Shown here in pieces: positions 1-63,976 of a DNA stretch of 64,000 nt. The stretch is from Ecdyonurus torrentis (Eukaryota > Arthropoda > Insecta > Ephemeroptera > Heptageniidae). The stretch spans positions 19,875,225 to 19,939,224 of the forward strand of contig OX439131.1 of assembly GCA_949318235.1 (NCBI GenBank). The letters are read 5' to 3'. Each line of letters opens with the position of its first letter. Position 1 is the stretch's first letter. The notes under the pieces are model-generated. The model worked only from the letters and a program-made list of their open reading frames with translations. It was not told the origin of the DNA and ran no database searches. The translations under genes and the position numbers were made by a program.

Positions 1-25
1 AAACTAATAACAATAGATAAAAATG

Positions 26-440
26 CACTGTGGTCCAGGGGTAGTGTGCTTGCCTGTCACCATGATGAACTGATTCCAATACCAAGTGGAGGCCTCAGCC
101 ACATGGTTGATATTGGATGATGGTTATCAGCATGTCTTGGTGGCTCGCTGCCACAGTGTTACAGACTGGCAAATGTTACAAGATAAAACTTGAATATCTT
201 GAACATGTATTTTCTACATATGGTTTCCTACGTTCACCTCCCTGTTGAATTACCTGACACCAAATGAAATGCTACAGCCGTAACCTTCCCATCCATTTAT
301 TCCCAATTATCAAACTAATACTTAAATGTCCTACCACTCCAAATAGTAGTTGGGGCCTAGTTTCCTTGTGATACTAGACTATCAAACCTGCCTGCCTCTC
401 ACTGCCAAATAAGTTCTCTCAAATTCCGGTACATACAGAA
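26..440 (+). repeat. Probable tRNA-derived SINE
   Basis: The left end shows an A-box-like string (tggtccaggggtagtg, from 31) and, about 40 nt on, a B-box-like string (gattccaatacc, 72-83). That is the spacing of an internal RNA polymerase III promoter. No cloverleaf can be drawn, and a GC-richer unrelated body follows, as in tRNA-headed SINEs. The boundaries are approximate. A degenerate tRNA pseudogene is the alternative. Confidence 0.4.
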
Positions 441-729
441 ACAGTAAAATATATCATACGGTGTACCATATTATAATACTATATAGGTGCACCATGTAGT
501 TAATACAAAGATCATAAAGGTCTGAATTACCCTTATTTTAAAAATAAACCATGACCCAAATTTGCATATTAGTATTTTAAAAATTGCACAAAGAAAGTAA
601 AATAAATATATATAAAAAATTATATATAAATATGACTATTGTCATAAAGATATTGTAAACATTTGCAATATATAAAACAAAGCATTAACTTACTGCAAGT
701 ATTGACCAAACTTTCTCCTTTGTTTACAG

Positions 730-787
730 AGCTCATGAACTTGGAAGAAAGACTGTGAACGCCAGCCATCTAACTGCTGTCGGCTAA
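730..787 (+). CDS. Possible terminal exon of an upstream plus-strand gene
   Basis: A good acceptor (ttctcctttgtttacag) ends at 729. The exon, read with one carried-over base, codes AHELGRKTVNASHLTAVG and then TAA at 785-787. AATAAA poly(A) signals follow at 894-899 and 903-908. The RKTVxAxxLxAV pattern resembles loop 2 and helix 3 of small histone-fold proteins (histone H4, POLE3, CENP-W types), but 18 residues cannot settle the family. The rest of the gene would lie left of the window. Confidence 0.3.
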
Positions 788-893
788 AAATTAAAAAAAA
801 AATCGTCAGATATTAAAAAAAGAAAAAATCTGGCTCTGTGATAAACTCAGCATTCATTCCCATTGTTATTTCTTGCCACGAAATGCTAGAGAA

Positions 894-908
894 AATAAAA
901 ATAATAAA
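894..908 (+). terminator. Tandem poly(A) signals after the 730-787 exon
   Basis: AATAAA occurs at 894-899 and 903-908, about 110 nt after the stop codon. It supports a 3' end here only if the exon is real, because AATAAA is common by chance in this AT-rich DNA. Confidence 0.25.
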
Positions 909-1437
909 AAAAAGGAGAAGAAGAGAAGCTAATCAATTAATTAATTCCATTATTTGGACCATCATTGTGCCTGTTCCTCACAATTTACAATTATATATAT
1001 ATCAGATCAAAATGTGATCAAAATATGCAATCAAGGATTCAAGTTCAAAAACCAAAGATACATGAAATAAAAATATATTGTATAGGGTGTATAAATTTGT
1101 TAGTATTTATTATTATGTTTTTAAATATTTTATTTTTAAATATTTATACTTCATGTATTATTTTTAGTAACTGGAAAAAAAAAATAATAAGATTTTAATT
1201 AGAAACAGTAAAATACAATTTTAATGTGACAGACTAGCTATCAAAATACAATATGTTGTGCTACTGACAATAAATCTTGTACTGATTGATTTATATTGGT
1301 AAAGTGATAATCATGTTTATCTTATTGCAATTTGTATGTACGTTGTTATGTAAAGATGTATTTCACATAGTCATTAATTTGTTGTAACTTTGTGCAGCAA
1401 AATTATTATTCCCATTTAAAACAAATCGATGTTATTT

Positions 1438-1584
1438 GTCACGCGTAGCAATATGTGTGTCTCGTTGTTTGTCACAAAAAGCAATGTGTGTAAGTCGAGC
1501 GCCATCTACATAACATTTGGAAACGACTTACACATTTTGCTTAGCTTGAAAAAAAAATGACTTACACATATTGCTTCGCGTGAC
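1438..1584. repeat. Fold-back inverted repeat
   Basis: The left arm (gtcacgcgtagcaatatgtg) is answered by cacatattgcttcgcgtgac on the right. A second nested pair (gcaatgtgtgtaagtcg / cgacttacacattttgc) lies inside. The motif acacatattgct occurs once more just outside, near 1597. This is a MITE-like or fold-back element with no coding potential. Confidence 0.55.
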
Positions 1585-3431
1585 AAAAAACAGGTTACAC
1601 ATATTGCTCGCAACAATATCAAAATGCTACTTAACAATTTGATGCGCAAAATTATAACAGATAAGTAATTATGTGTGATTGCATCTTACGAAACTGAAGA
1701 TTGTGTATGAGAGATTTGTAGTTTGCAAATTGACCTCAATCAATAGGTCATTTTTACTTAGATAGTTGTATAAAAATTGTAGAATTTCTATACCATGCTT
1801 GCTAAATAATAATAATAGAAGAAGGAAAAAAAAAAAAGTAGAGATATTTCGTGCAATAGGCTTTTTTTTTACAACAATAGAAAGTATTTTATGACATTAT
1901 TGACTATAACTGTGGTAGTTAGAACAACAAATTATGTAAAAAAAATAAAAGGGGTGTAATGAACTTGAATCCTTGGGGGATGGGGTAGGGATTGAGGGAG
2001 GGGGGAATAATTTATGATAAAATTCCAGAGTATTCTTGTTAAAGATGTATTTAGAGTGGTGGTTATAATCTAATCACCTTATATTTTTTAATGCTGTTCA
2101 GTACCTTCTTATCAGTAGCAAGCTGTTTTTTTTTTTTTTTTTTTTTTTTTTTATTCCAGTTGTTTGTTTTTTAATGATAATATAAAAAAAAGTAATGCCT
2201 CTGTCAATTTCTCCCCCATGTGTTATAAAAGTTCTATTTGAACCTTTTTTTTAATACATACTTTATATTAATATTATATCTTTAAACAATTATGTACTTA
2301 AATATAATGTTTCTATTTAATTTCAAAGTCTTTTTCTTTTTAAAAATTCCTTAAATATTTTATAAAACACATAAAAAGAACATTTTACATTAAATTTAAA
2401 ACATATCTATACAAGCAGCATTATAAACATTAAAATATATAATTATGGCAGCATAGAATTTTGGGTGATAATATTACATTAACATAACTAGGCAATAAAA
2501 ACATTAATGTACATTACATACACTCATACTGTCAAAAATAAAAACATTATAATCATGCTAGTTCATTTACAACAACATAATATGTTCAAAACATCATAAT
2601 TTATGCTATATACTTCATAATAACATACATAGCATAATTATTTATGCTATTCCAATATAGTAACTTTCATGCTAAAATGACATAAATGCAGCATAAATTA
2701 TGTAATGTCTTCCTTTAATAACTTTCCAAATATTTCAGAAAACCTTCTTCTCAGGTACACAAGACATAACAAAATTTTACATCAAAATATTAAAATATTA
2801 TTATACTCACATATTAGTTACAACATTAAAATCATAAAATTTGCTATAATTAAAATGGTTAAAAAAATTATTAGTTTTATAGCAAATATTTGTATTATAT
2901 ATTTTTACAAAAAAAAAGAAAAAAGAAACATGCAAAATAATATGTAATAATAAAAGCGATATCATTTTGGTGCATTTTCTTTCAAAATATACAAACAATT
3001 AAGTGTCATTTTCTTATATACAATTTTTAACCATATACAGTATAAAGAACACTTGGGTGCAATAAATACTACAAGTATTTACATTTACTCTGTTATACAT
3101 TAAAGTTTGCTTTAAGCTATATTTTATATTATTACAATATAATTGAGACTTTGTGTCTGATTAAATGAGATTATCTCTAAACATTTTTTACACAATTATT
3201 ATGATACACTTTTGTTACTTAGTTTAGTATATTTGAGTGTGGATAAAATAGAAAACTGCAGTATAATATTCAATACATTTTCAATCTGTTGTACAGATGA
3301 ACAAAAAATAATACGTAATAACTGTCCAATTAGCTAAATGCAGCAACATTTTAATTGTGGATAACATCATAATTTATGCTATGGTGTATAGTGATTATAC
3401 TACATAACATAATAGTTAAGATGTTCAGCAT
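1585..3431. other. AT-rich intergenic DNA with gcataa/ttatgc-rich stretch
   Basis: No gene was recognised. There is a 26-nt poly(T) near 2127-2152. From about 2420 to 3430 the DNA is unusually rich in gcataa, ttatgc and aattatgc strings, many of them palindromic. Similar composition recurs near 19.2-19.35 kb, 50.56-50.7 kb and 54.75-54.91 kb, suggesting a degenerate dispersed repeat. Confidence 0.4.
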
Positions 3432-3605
3432 ATTATTGATTATAAAGGAACAACTGTTTTGAGGCTGATTTTAATCGGTCACATCCGCTTCCGTTTCTAC
3501 TTACTACTCATGCGCAAAACGTCGAAATGGAAGCGGATGTGAGCAAAATCACTTATAGTCGTCCAGGTCAGCCTCAAAACAGTTGTTCCTTTATTAGTCA
3601 ATAAT
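3432..3605. repeat. Short inverted-repeat element (MITE-like)
   Basis: The ends attattga...taaaggaacaactgttttgaggctga and tcagcctcaaaacagttgttccttta...tcaataat are inverted copies of about 35 nt. An inner inverted pair (cacatccgcttcc / ggaagcggatgtg) makes the whole unit a near-complete hairpin. It contains no ORF. Confidence 0.65.
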
Positions 3606-4181
3606 TATTTATTAGCAATATTTTATGCTCTGCAATATAGGAATTGTTTAATGCAGCATATTACGTTATTTATTTTGTCCATGCAGATGACATATTTTAC
3701 ATTTTATAATTAAAAGTTTACATATAAATCAAATTAGTTTTTGTTTTTATAAATATTAGTTGTAATTATCTTTCATCAAATAAAAAATATCATTTATGCA
3801 GTAGTTATAAACTATAATACAACTTGGTATAAGTACACTTATTTAATGCTTATTATATATATATACAATATTAATTTAAAATGGAAACAATACTGTAATG
3901 AAAACATACGATAATACAAATAAAAATATTGAATGCAGTAATAATTGCAATCAGTCTTATATTTTATAGTGGAGATGGTTATGAGTGCTTAGTGCTAGTG
4001 TGTAATTATATATACACCCTGGCTAAAACAAAGTCAAAGATTTTTACAACCAGATTTACTCCTTTTTCTCAAACAATTTTCCGTAGAAAAACACCAAATT
4101 TTTTACATGGTATGAATGTAATGTAAAACGTGTTACCTACGCAATGCCTTGTAGTAGAGGAGCTAGTGTAGTTTTGTAATA

Positions 4182-4187
4182 TTTAAT
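4182..4187 (-). terminator. Candidate poly(A) signal of the FREM-like gene
   Basis: Read on the minus strand this is ATTAAA, about 176 nt past the stop codon at 4363-4365. It is the nearest variant poly(A) signal seen downstream of the stop. The cleavage site cannot be read from sequence alone. Confidence 0.35.
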
Positions 4188-4362
4188 ATCAGAGTTACAT
4201 AATGAGAACTGTGCAAATTGGATTGAGAAAAGGGGGTACTTTTGGTTGAAATAACCTCTCAGCTTGTTTCGGCAATGGTTTAGGCACACAATTATTATGA
4301 TCATATAGTATAAATGTGGCAATACTGTACTGTATCAGGCAGTGAGTGGAGGTCAAAGGTTA

Positions 4363-47808
<43,446 letters not shown>

Positions 47809-48239
47809 CTGTAAATAAAATCCAGATAATAAATTAGTTTCAAGGGTATAATTTTATATCAGTCTTCTAATGTGCAGTACAGTACAGCTAGAGACAGTTA
47901 GAGATACACTATAGTGTTATTTGCCATTCTAAATAATGGACATCAGATAAATTTGATTATGCACTATCATAAATGCATTAATTTTATTTGTGTACTACAT
48001 TGATATTAATGACACAATAGTTTGGAAACTGTGCATGTTTACAGATATAGAGTGATGTGTTTGCTTGGTGTCATTGGTTTCATTGCAATAAAATTGCACG
48101 CATAAGTTATAAATAAATAAATTTAGTTTTTAAGAAATAATTTTCTAACATAGCAGGAGGATTTATTTATGTGATCATGCATGTATAATAAATAATGAGG
48201 AAAAAATAGTACATTTTATTAAATTCAAATCGAAACCTT

Positions 48240-48321
<82 letters not shown>

Positions 48322-48390
48322 CAATATACCAATTTATTTAATGTTTATCTAAAGTTTTTATTATACAAAAAATCTTTGTTTTCCTCTCCG

Positions 48391-48425
<35 letters not shown>

Positions 48426-50759
48426 CTATAAACCCACGTTGTTTTGATGTCAACTATTTAAAATAATATATGATCAGTTTCTGCTTACTAAAATATACAT
48501 TATAGAGATCGAATTTAATCCGACTTATTTAATATATAATAAAAAAAGAAAAAAAATCTATTTAACGCGTGTATTAATAAAAAAGTACTTTCCGAAAGAA
48601 GACATTGACTATAAAAAATGACCAATAATTTTGGAATTAAAACAACATCATCACCCAGACTATCCAGTTAAGTACATGATAATAAACTACTTTTCTGCCA
48701 ATAACAAAACTAGCTCGAATAAAAAAAAACTGGATCCAAAAGAGTATTAAATACATGTATTTTGATATTAATCTTATACGACGATTAAATTTTTATAGTA
48801 CAATATATATTTTTTAATAATATATTAAAATCAGGGACAACAATTTATATAGAGTTCATTTGAGTGCAATATTTTTGAATGACGTTTCAATTGAAGAAGG
48901 AAAACTTAAGATATAAAATATAATCTGATTAAAGTTCTGTATGGACCAAACTTCCTTCATTTTTTTTTAAATGAATCGTTAGCATTCATTATTTTTTTTT
49001 CAAAGATTTCATCTTTCTAATTGCGTGTGCAGTGAACCGCAATAACTTCATAAATTTTTGAATGACAGAATTAAACTACTGGGGATCTTAAGAAAAAAAT
49101 GATAATAAAAAATAAGAGAGAGAGAGAGAGAGAGCAAAGAGGATGAAGATATAGAAAAAATTGTTTTGATATGATGTGTGTTCCATAATATCATATTCTA
49201 ATATCAGTAAACAAAAGTCATTCATATAAATATATGTATATATGTATATATGTATATATATATATATATATATGAAGCGCGACTGCACACATGGTGTTAA
49301 CACTGCTTATTTATTACTGCAAAAAATGTACGAATATATGCTTAATTAAATACGATATTCAAAAATATTTGTACTAATATTGGACGGATGCCCAAATTAA
49401 TAAATTATATATATAAAATATTAATTACACCATACTCGTAATTTTATTTTAAAGAGCTAGGAATAAATGTCTCATATTATAAGCTTCCTCAGCCATTAAA
49501 TATAATGTAATGTAAAACACATTTTGAGTTTCAGTAATTTTTTTTCTAACTTTTTTTTTTTTAACAAGTTCCCCTCTCGTAAGAAAAAAGAATCATAATT
49601 TCATGTAAAAGCAATTCTATAATACACAGCCCTCTTTTATATGAAGGCAAAAAATTATATTTCTATTCACATGCACGCCTCGTATAAAAAAAAAAGCAAA
49701 AATATTGAATAGAAATCAATGAAGTCACGTCCATATGATTTATTTGATAGGTTTTTAAATAAAAGAAAAGAACCAAGTTCTAAATCTTTATAACCTTTTC
49801 TCTCCATCTCTCTCTCTCTTTCAAAGTTTACAAACTATGTGAAGTGCTTATTAGGAAAAATATTCACGGCTGATTAGCGCGTGCTGATGCCAGATTATAA
49901 CGAAAGTTTACCGCAAACAATATGAAATAAAAATAATGCCTTTGTTGTCCTAATCCTTTAAGATTAAGATTTCGTATTTTAGATTAATTTAACAAGCTAT
50001 AATGTTATAATTAAGTTATATCAGATTTTTTGAAATAAAAAAACAAAACTTTTAAAATTTTAATTACCAACGATTTAATACTATTATAAAATAAAAATTA
50101 AGATTGCAAAATTAACGTATTATTAAAATTTATACTAACAATTTAATTAGTTAATTTTATTGTTAATTTAAAAAAGCAACACAATATTCTTAAATTGTAA
50201 TTATAATTTAATTCAGAAAAGAAGAAATATTTCATGATTTATATAATTAAAAAAATGTGTTTAAAGTTCCATTTGTCACAATTTTAAATATGCGCTCTAA
50301 TGTTTGTATCATTAATTTAATTGGTACTAATTATTTTGACAGCCATCCCACATCAAATTTCTGTCACATATCTTCAACTTTACAAAACTACGCTGTACCA
50401 TATTAGTGATTTATTAAATAATTATAAAGATTCATTAAAAAAAAAAAATCTTATATTAAATTTGCACTTCATTAACAGAGAATCTGCACAGATATATCAA
50501 ATCATGTAATTTGTGCTAAATTTATATCATAGCCTAATTCTAGCTTTTTTGAAAAACACATAATAATTATGCTGTATATATTTATTATGCTCTACAGCAA
50601 ACTTACTATGCAATATTGCGGAAATTATATTGTTATGCATGATTGTTACTATAAAATCGGGCAAGCATACATATTATTATGCATTTTCGCGTGCTATATT
50701 AAATTGTATCATTTATAGTCTTTATTAAAAATATTTATTTGTAATTGTTTGACTCATAC
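47809..50759. other. 5' UTR intron of the FREM-like gene
   Basis: 2.95 kb, AT-rich, with a 75-nt (GA)n tract at 48242-48317, a long poly(T) near 48390-48425 and TA/GTATA repeats near 49228-49272. No coding exon was seen. Confidence 0.45.
48242..48317. repeat. (GA)n microsatellite
   Basis: About 38 GA units. Confidence 0.95.
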
Positions 50760-50808
50760 CTTGCATGTAAGACGTAAAGATCGTATTTTTATTTTCCGAC
50801 TCCGATGC
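50760..50808 (-). other. FREM2: Predicted non-coding first exon of the FREM-like gene
   Basis: On the minus strand a TATATAG box is followed about 30 nt later by a short stretch ending at a donor (acatgcaag|gtatgag). The right boundary is set by TATA spacing only. Splicing to 47808 would place ATGCAAG|ATGAGG across the junction, creating a 10-codon upstream ORF that overlaps the main start in another frame. Confidence 0.4.
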
Positions 50809-50833
50809 TATACAGAGGAGCACTGCACACAAC

Positions 50834-50842
50834 TATATAAGA
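50834..50842. promoter_or_regulatory. Candidate shared TATA motif (CTATATAAG)
   Basis: On the plus strand this reads CTATATAAG and on the minus strand CTTATATAG, so both directions offer a TATA-like box. The plus side leads to a donor gtgagt at 50884 and the minus side to a donor gtatga at 50759. It is placed between the divergent FREM-like and reductase-like genes. Confidence 0.4.
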
Positions 50843-50865
50843 AGTCCCTCTCTTCACAAGCGGCT

Positions 50866-50883
50866 GTGCCACACTGATCTGAT
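50866..50883 (+). other. Predicted short non-coding first exon, plus strand
   Basis: It starts about 31 nt after the plus-strand TATATAAG and ends at the strong donor GTGAGT (50884). It would be the untranslated first exon of the reductase-like gene, spliced to 52605 or 57953. This is an inference from signal spacing alone. Confidence 0.25.
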
Positions 50884-52604
50884 GTGAGTGTGTGAGTTAG
50901 AGGGCTCACATACAGGCAAGCACGCCACCCCACCCCACTACCTATACCATAACCTAACATTATCACACATCGGCAATATAACTATTTTAAACACCACTTA
51001 ATTTATTCAAACCATTATACTATTTAATTTTCATATCATGTATTGATTAGAAGATAATAATATACATAAATTCAAATCAATATATTTTTTATTATTATTA
51101 TTTTAATTATAAGGCTATATAATAATTTTTTCTATGTAATAAGCTTTGTATATAAAGGCTGATTAAAAAAATTAATTCATGTTAACGTAAAAGGAAGGTG
51201 TGTAATTTTTTTGGACTACGTGTTCTGTACACAAATGAAGCTGGTTATAATTTTAAACGTGAGAATTAAAAATGTAAAGTGAGAAAAGAAAATATTAATT
51301 AACATGTTTAAATATTATAATGAGTGTTAAGTGCCTTAAATTATTTATAAATTATACACAAGAGTTCATATGAAATAAAAATTCATTCATATATTTTGTT
51401 CTTAAGTTTATACAGTATTATATTATTTTGTCATCTTATTAATAAATATTGCTCTCATATATATAATTAGTTATTAGTATTACATTATTTGGCTGGACCG
51501 TTTGTCATGGCTCCATATAAAACTTGTCGATAATGTTTTCAAGGACTATAAAAATTTTAAAGATCAATACTCAATACGACAATACATCAAAAACAAAAAA
51601 TAATAATAATAAAAAAAAAATCACTTATACTAAAATATTATTTTTAAAATTGAGTACGATACAATCTATAATATCATTTCAACTTATAGCATATCATCTC
51701 ATGACATATATTAACAAGAGTAATAGTTTTTAATATTTGACATTATTTTCATGGTATTAAAATTTTTCAAAGTTTTTTTTTTTTTTTTTTTTTTGTCTAT
51801 ACAATAATCATTAATTTTAATAGCCCCTGTTTTAATATAGTGTTTTTTATAATCACTACTTAAAGAAGAAAAGTTAAAATGCATTATAACTAAATAATAA
51901 CCATACAGTGCAGTATGTATATTTATTTATATCCCATGCTAATATACACATAGCTCGGTCCATATAAAATATATGTCACTCAGTAATTAAACTAATTAAT
52001 TAGCTATTATCAGTAATTAATCAATTATAGAGTTTGTAAATAATAATTTAAAATTTTCTTTTTAAATTTTCTTTTATTGTTAAATTGAAATATGTAACGA
52101 AACGATCAAAATGTACATGAAATGCTATTTGATTTAATGTGCGTGATACAAATATCTGAAATATCTTATTGTTGGTGTGAGAATATAATATGAACTCTCG
52201 CATACGCAAAAAGAAATTGATTAAAAATATTCTGTACAGTAATGATTTTTTTTTTCACCACAAAAAGACGTGTAAAGTTTGAATTCTAAATAGTAACTCA
52301 ATACAAATCGCCGGCCATGCATCAACATTATATATTGTTCAGTGTTATACAAACACAATTTATGAACATTTCTTTCTCCCGCGAACGTTAATATCATTAT
52401 TAATGAAATTTAGATGCTCATAAAACAATTTTATGACTTTTTGTATATATCTCAATAATATACCTCAAATAACACACAGTAAAACACATTGATTTTTACC
52501 TTTTTCTATTGAAAATATATATCGTGCAAAACATTATTAACTCCATACTATACTATAACAAAAGGATGTATTTTAAAAGCAAATTTTTCTTTTTTTTTTT
52601 CCAG
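50884..52604. other. AT-rich spacer or intron
   Basis: No coding signal was seen. There are poly(T) runs near 51773-51794. It would be an intron of the reductase-like gene if the first exon at 50.87 kb is real. Confidence 0.4.
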
Positions 52605-61456
<8,852 letters not shown>

Positions 61457-61539
61457 AATTCTTTCAATATATATGAAAAAAAAAAGCTTCACGTCAAATA
61501 ATGATATTTTGTTTGTGTAATTGGAATGCAACGTCAGAG

Positions 61540-61570
61540 AATAAAATGATTGACATTTTGAAACAATAAA
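61540..61570 (+). terminator. Poly(A) signals of the reductase-like gene
   Basis: AATAAA at 61540-61545 and 61565-61570, about 85-115 nt after the stop, before the transposable element begins. They support a gene end here. Confidence 0.5.
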
Positions 61571-61727
61571 AAAAAAATTTAATACTATAGATTAATATAA
61601 TTATATTATTTTTTGTAAACATATGCATGTGACTGATTTCTTTTTTTAAAATTTAAATAAAATATACAATTACATATTTTTGATTTTCTTAATTTTCTAA
61701 AACGTAACCAAATGTAACATCTTTATA

Positions 61728-62768
61728 TATGTTAGCATCAAAACCCGAAATTGACCCAAACTAGGTATTTTTGCTCATTTCGGCTTTTGGTTCGTCGCTT
61801 TTTGCCAAAACCCGAAATGCAAGTTTTTTTCGGCTTTTGGTCACGACATTTTGATCCATACTAGTTTTGAGCATTTCGCAAAAAGCAAAACCCGGTGTAA
61901 ACATTTATATCTAGTTTTGGTCTTTGAATTTTGACCAGAACTAGTTGTGGTCAAAATAGAAAAATCAAAACCCGAAAAATGAACATTTCTCAACTCAGAA
62001 TTTCATGCAATGATAAAAGACTATAATTATATTATAAATGCATGATGTTTTGGTATTATAATTTAGGCGTTTAAACAATATTATTTTATTATTTTACATG
62101 AAATGCAAAATATATGGTCTGAAAGATTAATTTGATTAGAATGCGCTGATCAAAATATCTAAATCTTATGGCTATATAGATACGGAATATAAATTGAGAC
62201 AATACGAAAAATAAACTTACTGTTTGACCTAGCAATGGACCACTTGCAATGAGCGAACTTTTTAAAATAATTTGAAATTTTCTTATTACATTTCTTACAA
62301 AATATCAAAAATAATTTTCCCTTGTTGCAACAATTACAAACATTTTATTGCAAGTGGTCCATTCAGTAATAGTAGTAATAGAGTATATTATTATTATTTA
62401 AAGGGGCTACTTACGATTAAATGTAAATTAAGAGCTATATATAAAACCACTAACCATGATCACTTATAATTTGCGCACCAATAATATACGTGTGTTGTGA
62501 ACTTTTTAACTTCTAACACTTTCTTATCCTGTTTCTAACAAATATTATGAAACTATAAACCATGTTTTCAGCACAGAGACAAACAGTCAACTGAATATAC
62601 GCACAAGAAATATTTTAAAATAAATTGTTATCACTGGATAAAGTACGGTGAAAGGTGGACTTGAACTTTGAACCAATATAAGGGAAATTAGTCATAAGTC
62701 ATATCATAATATATCAATCTTATTGTAAAATAAAATAAATATTTTTACTTTTTTATTTAACGTGTCGT

Positions 62769-62820
<52 letters not shown>

Positions 62821-63110
62821 TTATTCTTATATAAAATAATTGAGTTGAGAAATGTTCATTTTTCGGGTTTTGATTTTTCTATTTTGACCACAACTAGTTC
62901 TGGTCAAAATTCAAAGACCAAAACTAGATATAAATGTTTACACCGGGTTTTGCTTTTTGCGAAATGCTCAAAACTAGTATGGATCAAAATTTCGTGACCA
63001 AAAGCCGAAATAAACTTGCATTTCGGGTTTTGGCAAAAAGCGACGAACCAAAAGCCGAAATGAGCAAAAATACCTAGTTTGGGTCAATTTCGGGTTTTGA
63101 TGCTAACATA
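61728..63110. mobile_element. Long-TIR non-autonomous DNA element, copy B
   Basis: Same orientation and structure as the copy at 26633: 270-bp TIRs (61728-61997, 62841-63110) flanked by TA (61726-61727, 63111-63112). By eye the copies differ at only about a dozen sites plus small indels. Copy B keeps about 29 nt (near 62325-62353) missing from copy A, and has a (TC)n tract at 62771-62816. It contains no ORF. Confidence 0.88.
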
Positions 63111-63710
63111 TATACCTATTATGATTGCATTCTGTAGTGATACATGATATGAATGTTAATAAATATTAGATAAAAATCCAGAATTTTTTTCCTCATATAT
63201 GTATAAAGTATAATAATGTTCCGGACCTTTTCTTCACGGGCCTTACTGCTGCAAGTGCTGCATACACCGAGGTTGCATTGAAATAAAAAAATCATTAGCT
63301 ATACTCTTAAGTGATACAATTATTAACTGAGGCTATTAGGGACAAAAAGAGTTTGGGTTTCGTCATGGGCTTGGTATTTCAGTATTTTTAAAGTAACATG
63401 CAGGTATAGATATTAGGATAAATAAAGGGAAAAATAATAAGAAGAAAAATGGAGAGTATATGGGCTTGAGTATGGGAGTGCTTTTTAAAGGGAGTGCTTC
63501 TATACTTATTTCCTCTAACTTATTTTCAAATTTAAAAATAAAAAGATACAAAATATATATTAATCGAGCACTTATTGCAGTACCGTAAAACAGTTGCATT
63601 ATATTTAATTTTTGAATAGTATAACGGATCACTTGAATATATATCAAGGTGTGTTGATCTATGGTCAGATATATAGGTAATTAACCGTAGTGGCTATAGA
63701 AATCTATTGG
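63111..63710. other. Intergenic spacer
   Basis: AT-rich with a short GC-richer patch near 63225-63275. No gene was recognised. Confidence 0.5.
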
Positions 63711-63748
63711 TATATAAGGGTGAGTCAGGGTGAGCTAGGTTCACTTGT
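63711..63748 (+). promoter_or_regulatory. TATA box and initiator of a downstream gene
   Basis: TATATAAG (63711-63718) is followed 32 nt later by TCACTT (63741-63746), close to the arthropod initiator TCAGTY, with A+1 at 63743. This is a focused core promoter pointing to a gene to the right of the window. Confidence 0.5.
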
Positions 63749-63831
63749 ATTTTAGTCGTGGTCCGAGGCACACATCATCAGAACGTCTCTGCAGCTCCAA
63801 ATCTCGCTACTTCACTTCGATTGTTAACTAT
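63743..63831 (+). other. Predicted first exon of a downstream gene
   Basis: An 89-nt stretch from the predicted start site to a strong donor (aactat|gtgagt at 63832). No start codon is complete within it. The last two bases AT could be completed to ATG by a following exon starting with G. The gene body is outside the window. Confidence 0.38.
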
Positions 63832-63954
63832 GTGAGTACACGATTAAATATTACATGCAGTATATTTTTGCTTGCATTTCTTGTTGCAAGAAATAATTCT
63901 TTGTTAGTCATTTTTGTATGAAGAATATAGAAGAAATTTGCATTTGATTGAGAA

Positions 63955-63976
63955 GAGAGAGAGAGAGAGAGAGAGA
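63955..63976. repeat. (GA)n microsatellite
   Basis: About 11 GA units at the right edge. Confidence 0.9.

Noticed and set aside
26..100. Intact tRNA gene
   Set aside because: A- and B-box-like strings are present, but the acceptor and anticodon stems do not pair. A SINE head is more likely.
63225..63275. Possible conventional TrxR last exon (tgctgcaagtgctgc string)
   Set aside because: No frame gives an xFTTL block followed by GC(C/U)G, and there is no suitable acceptor in phase.
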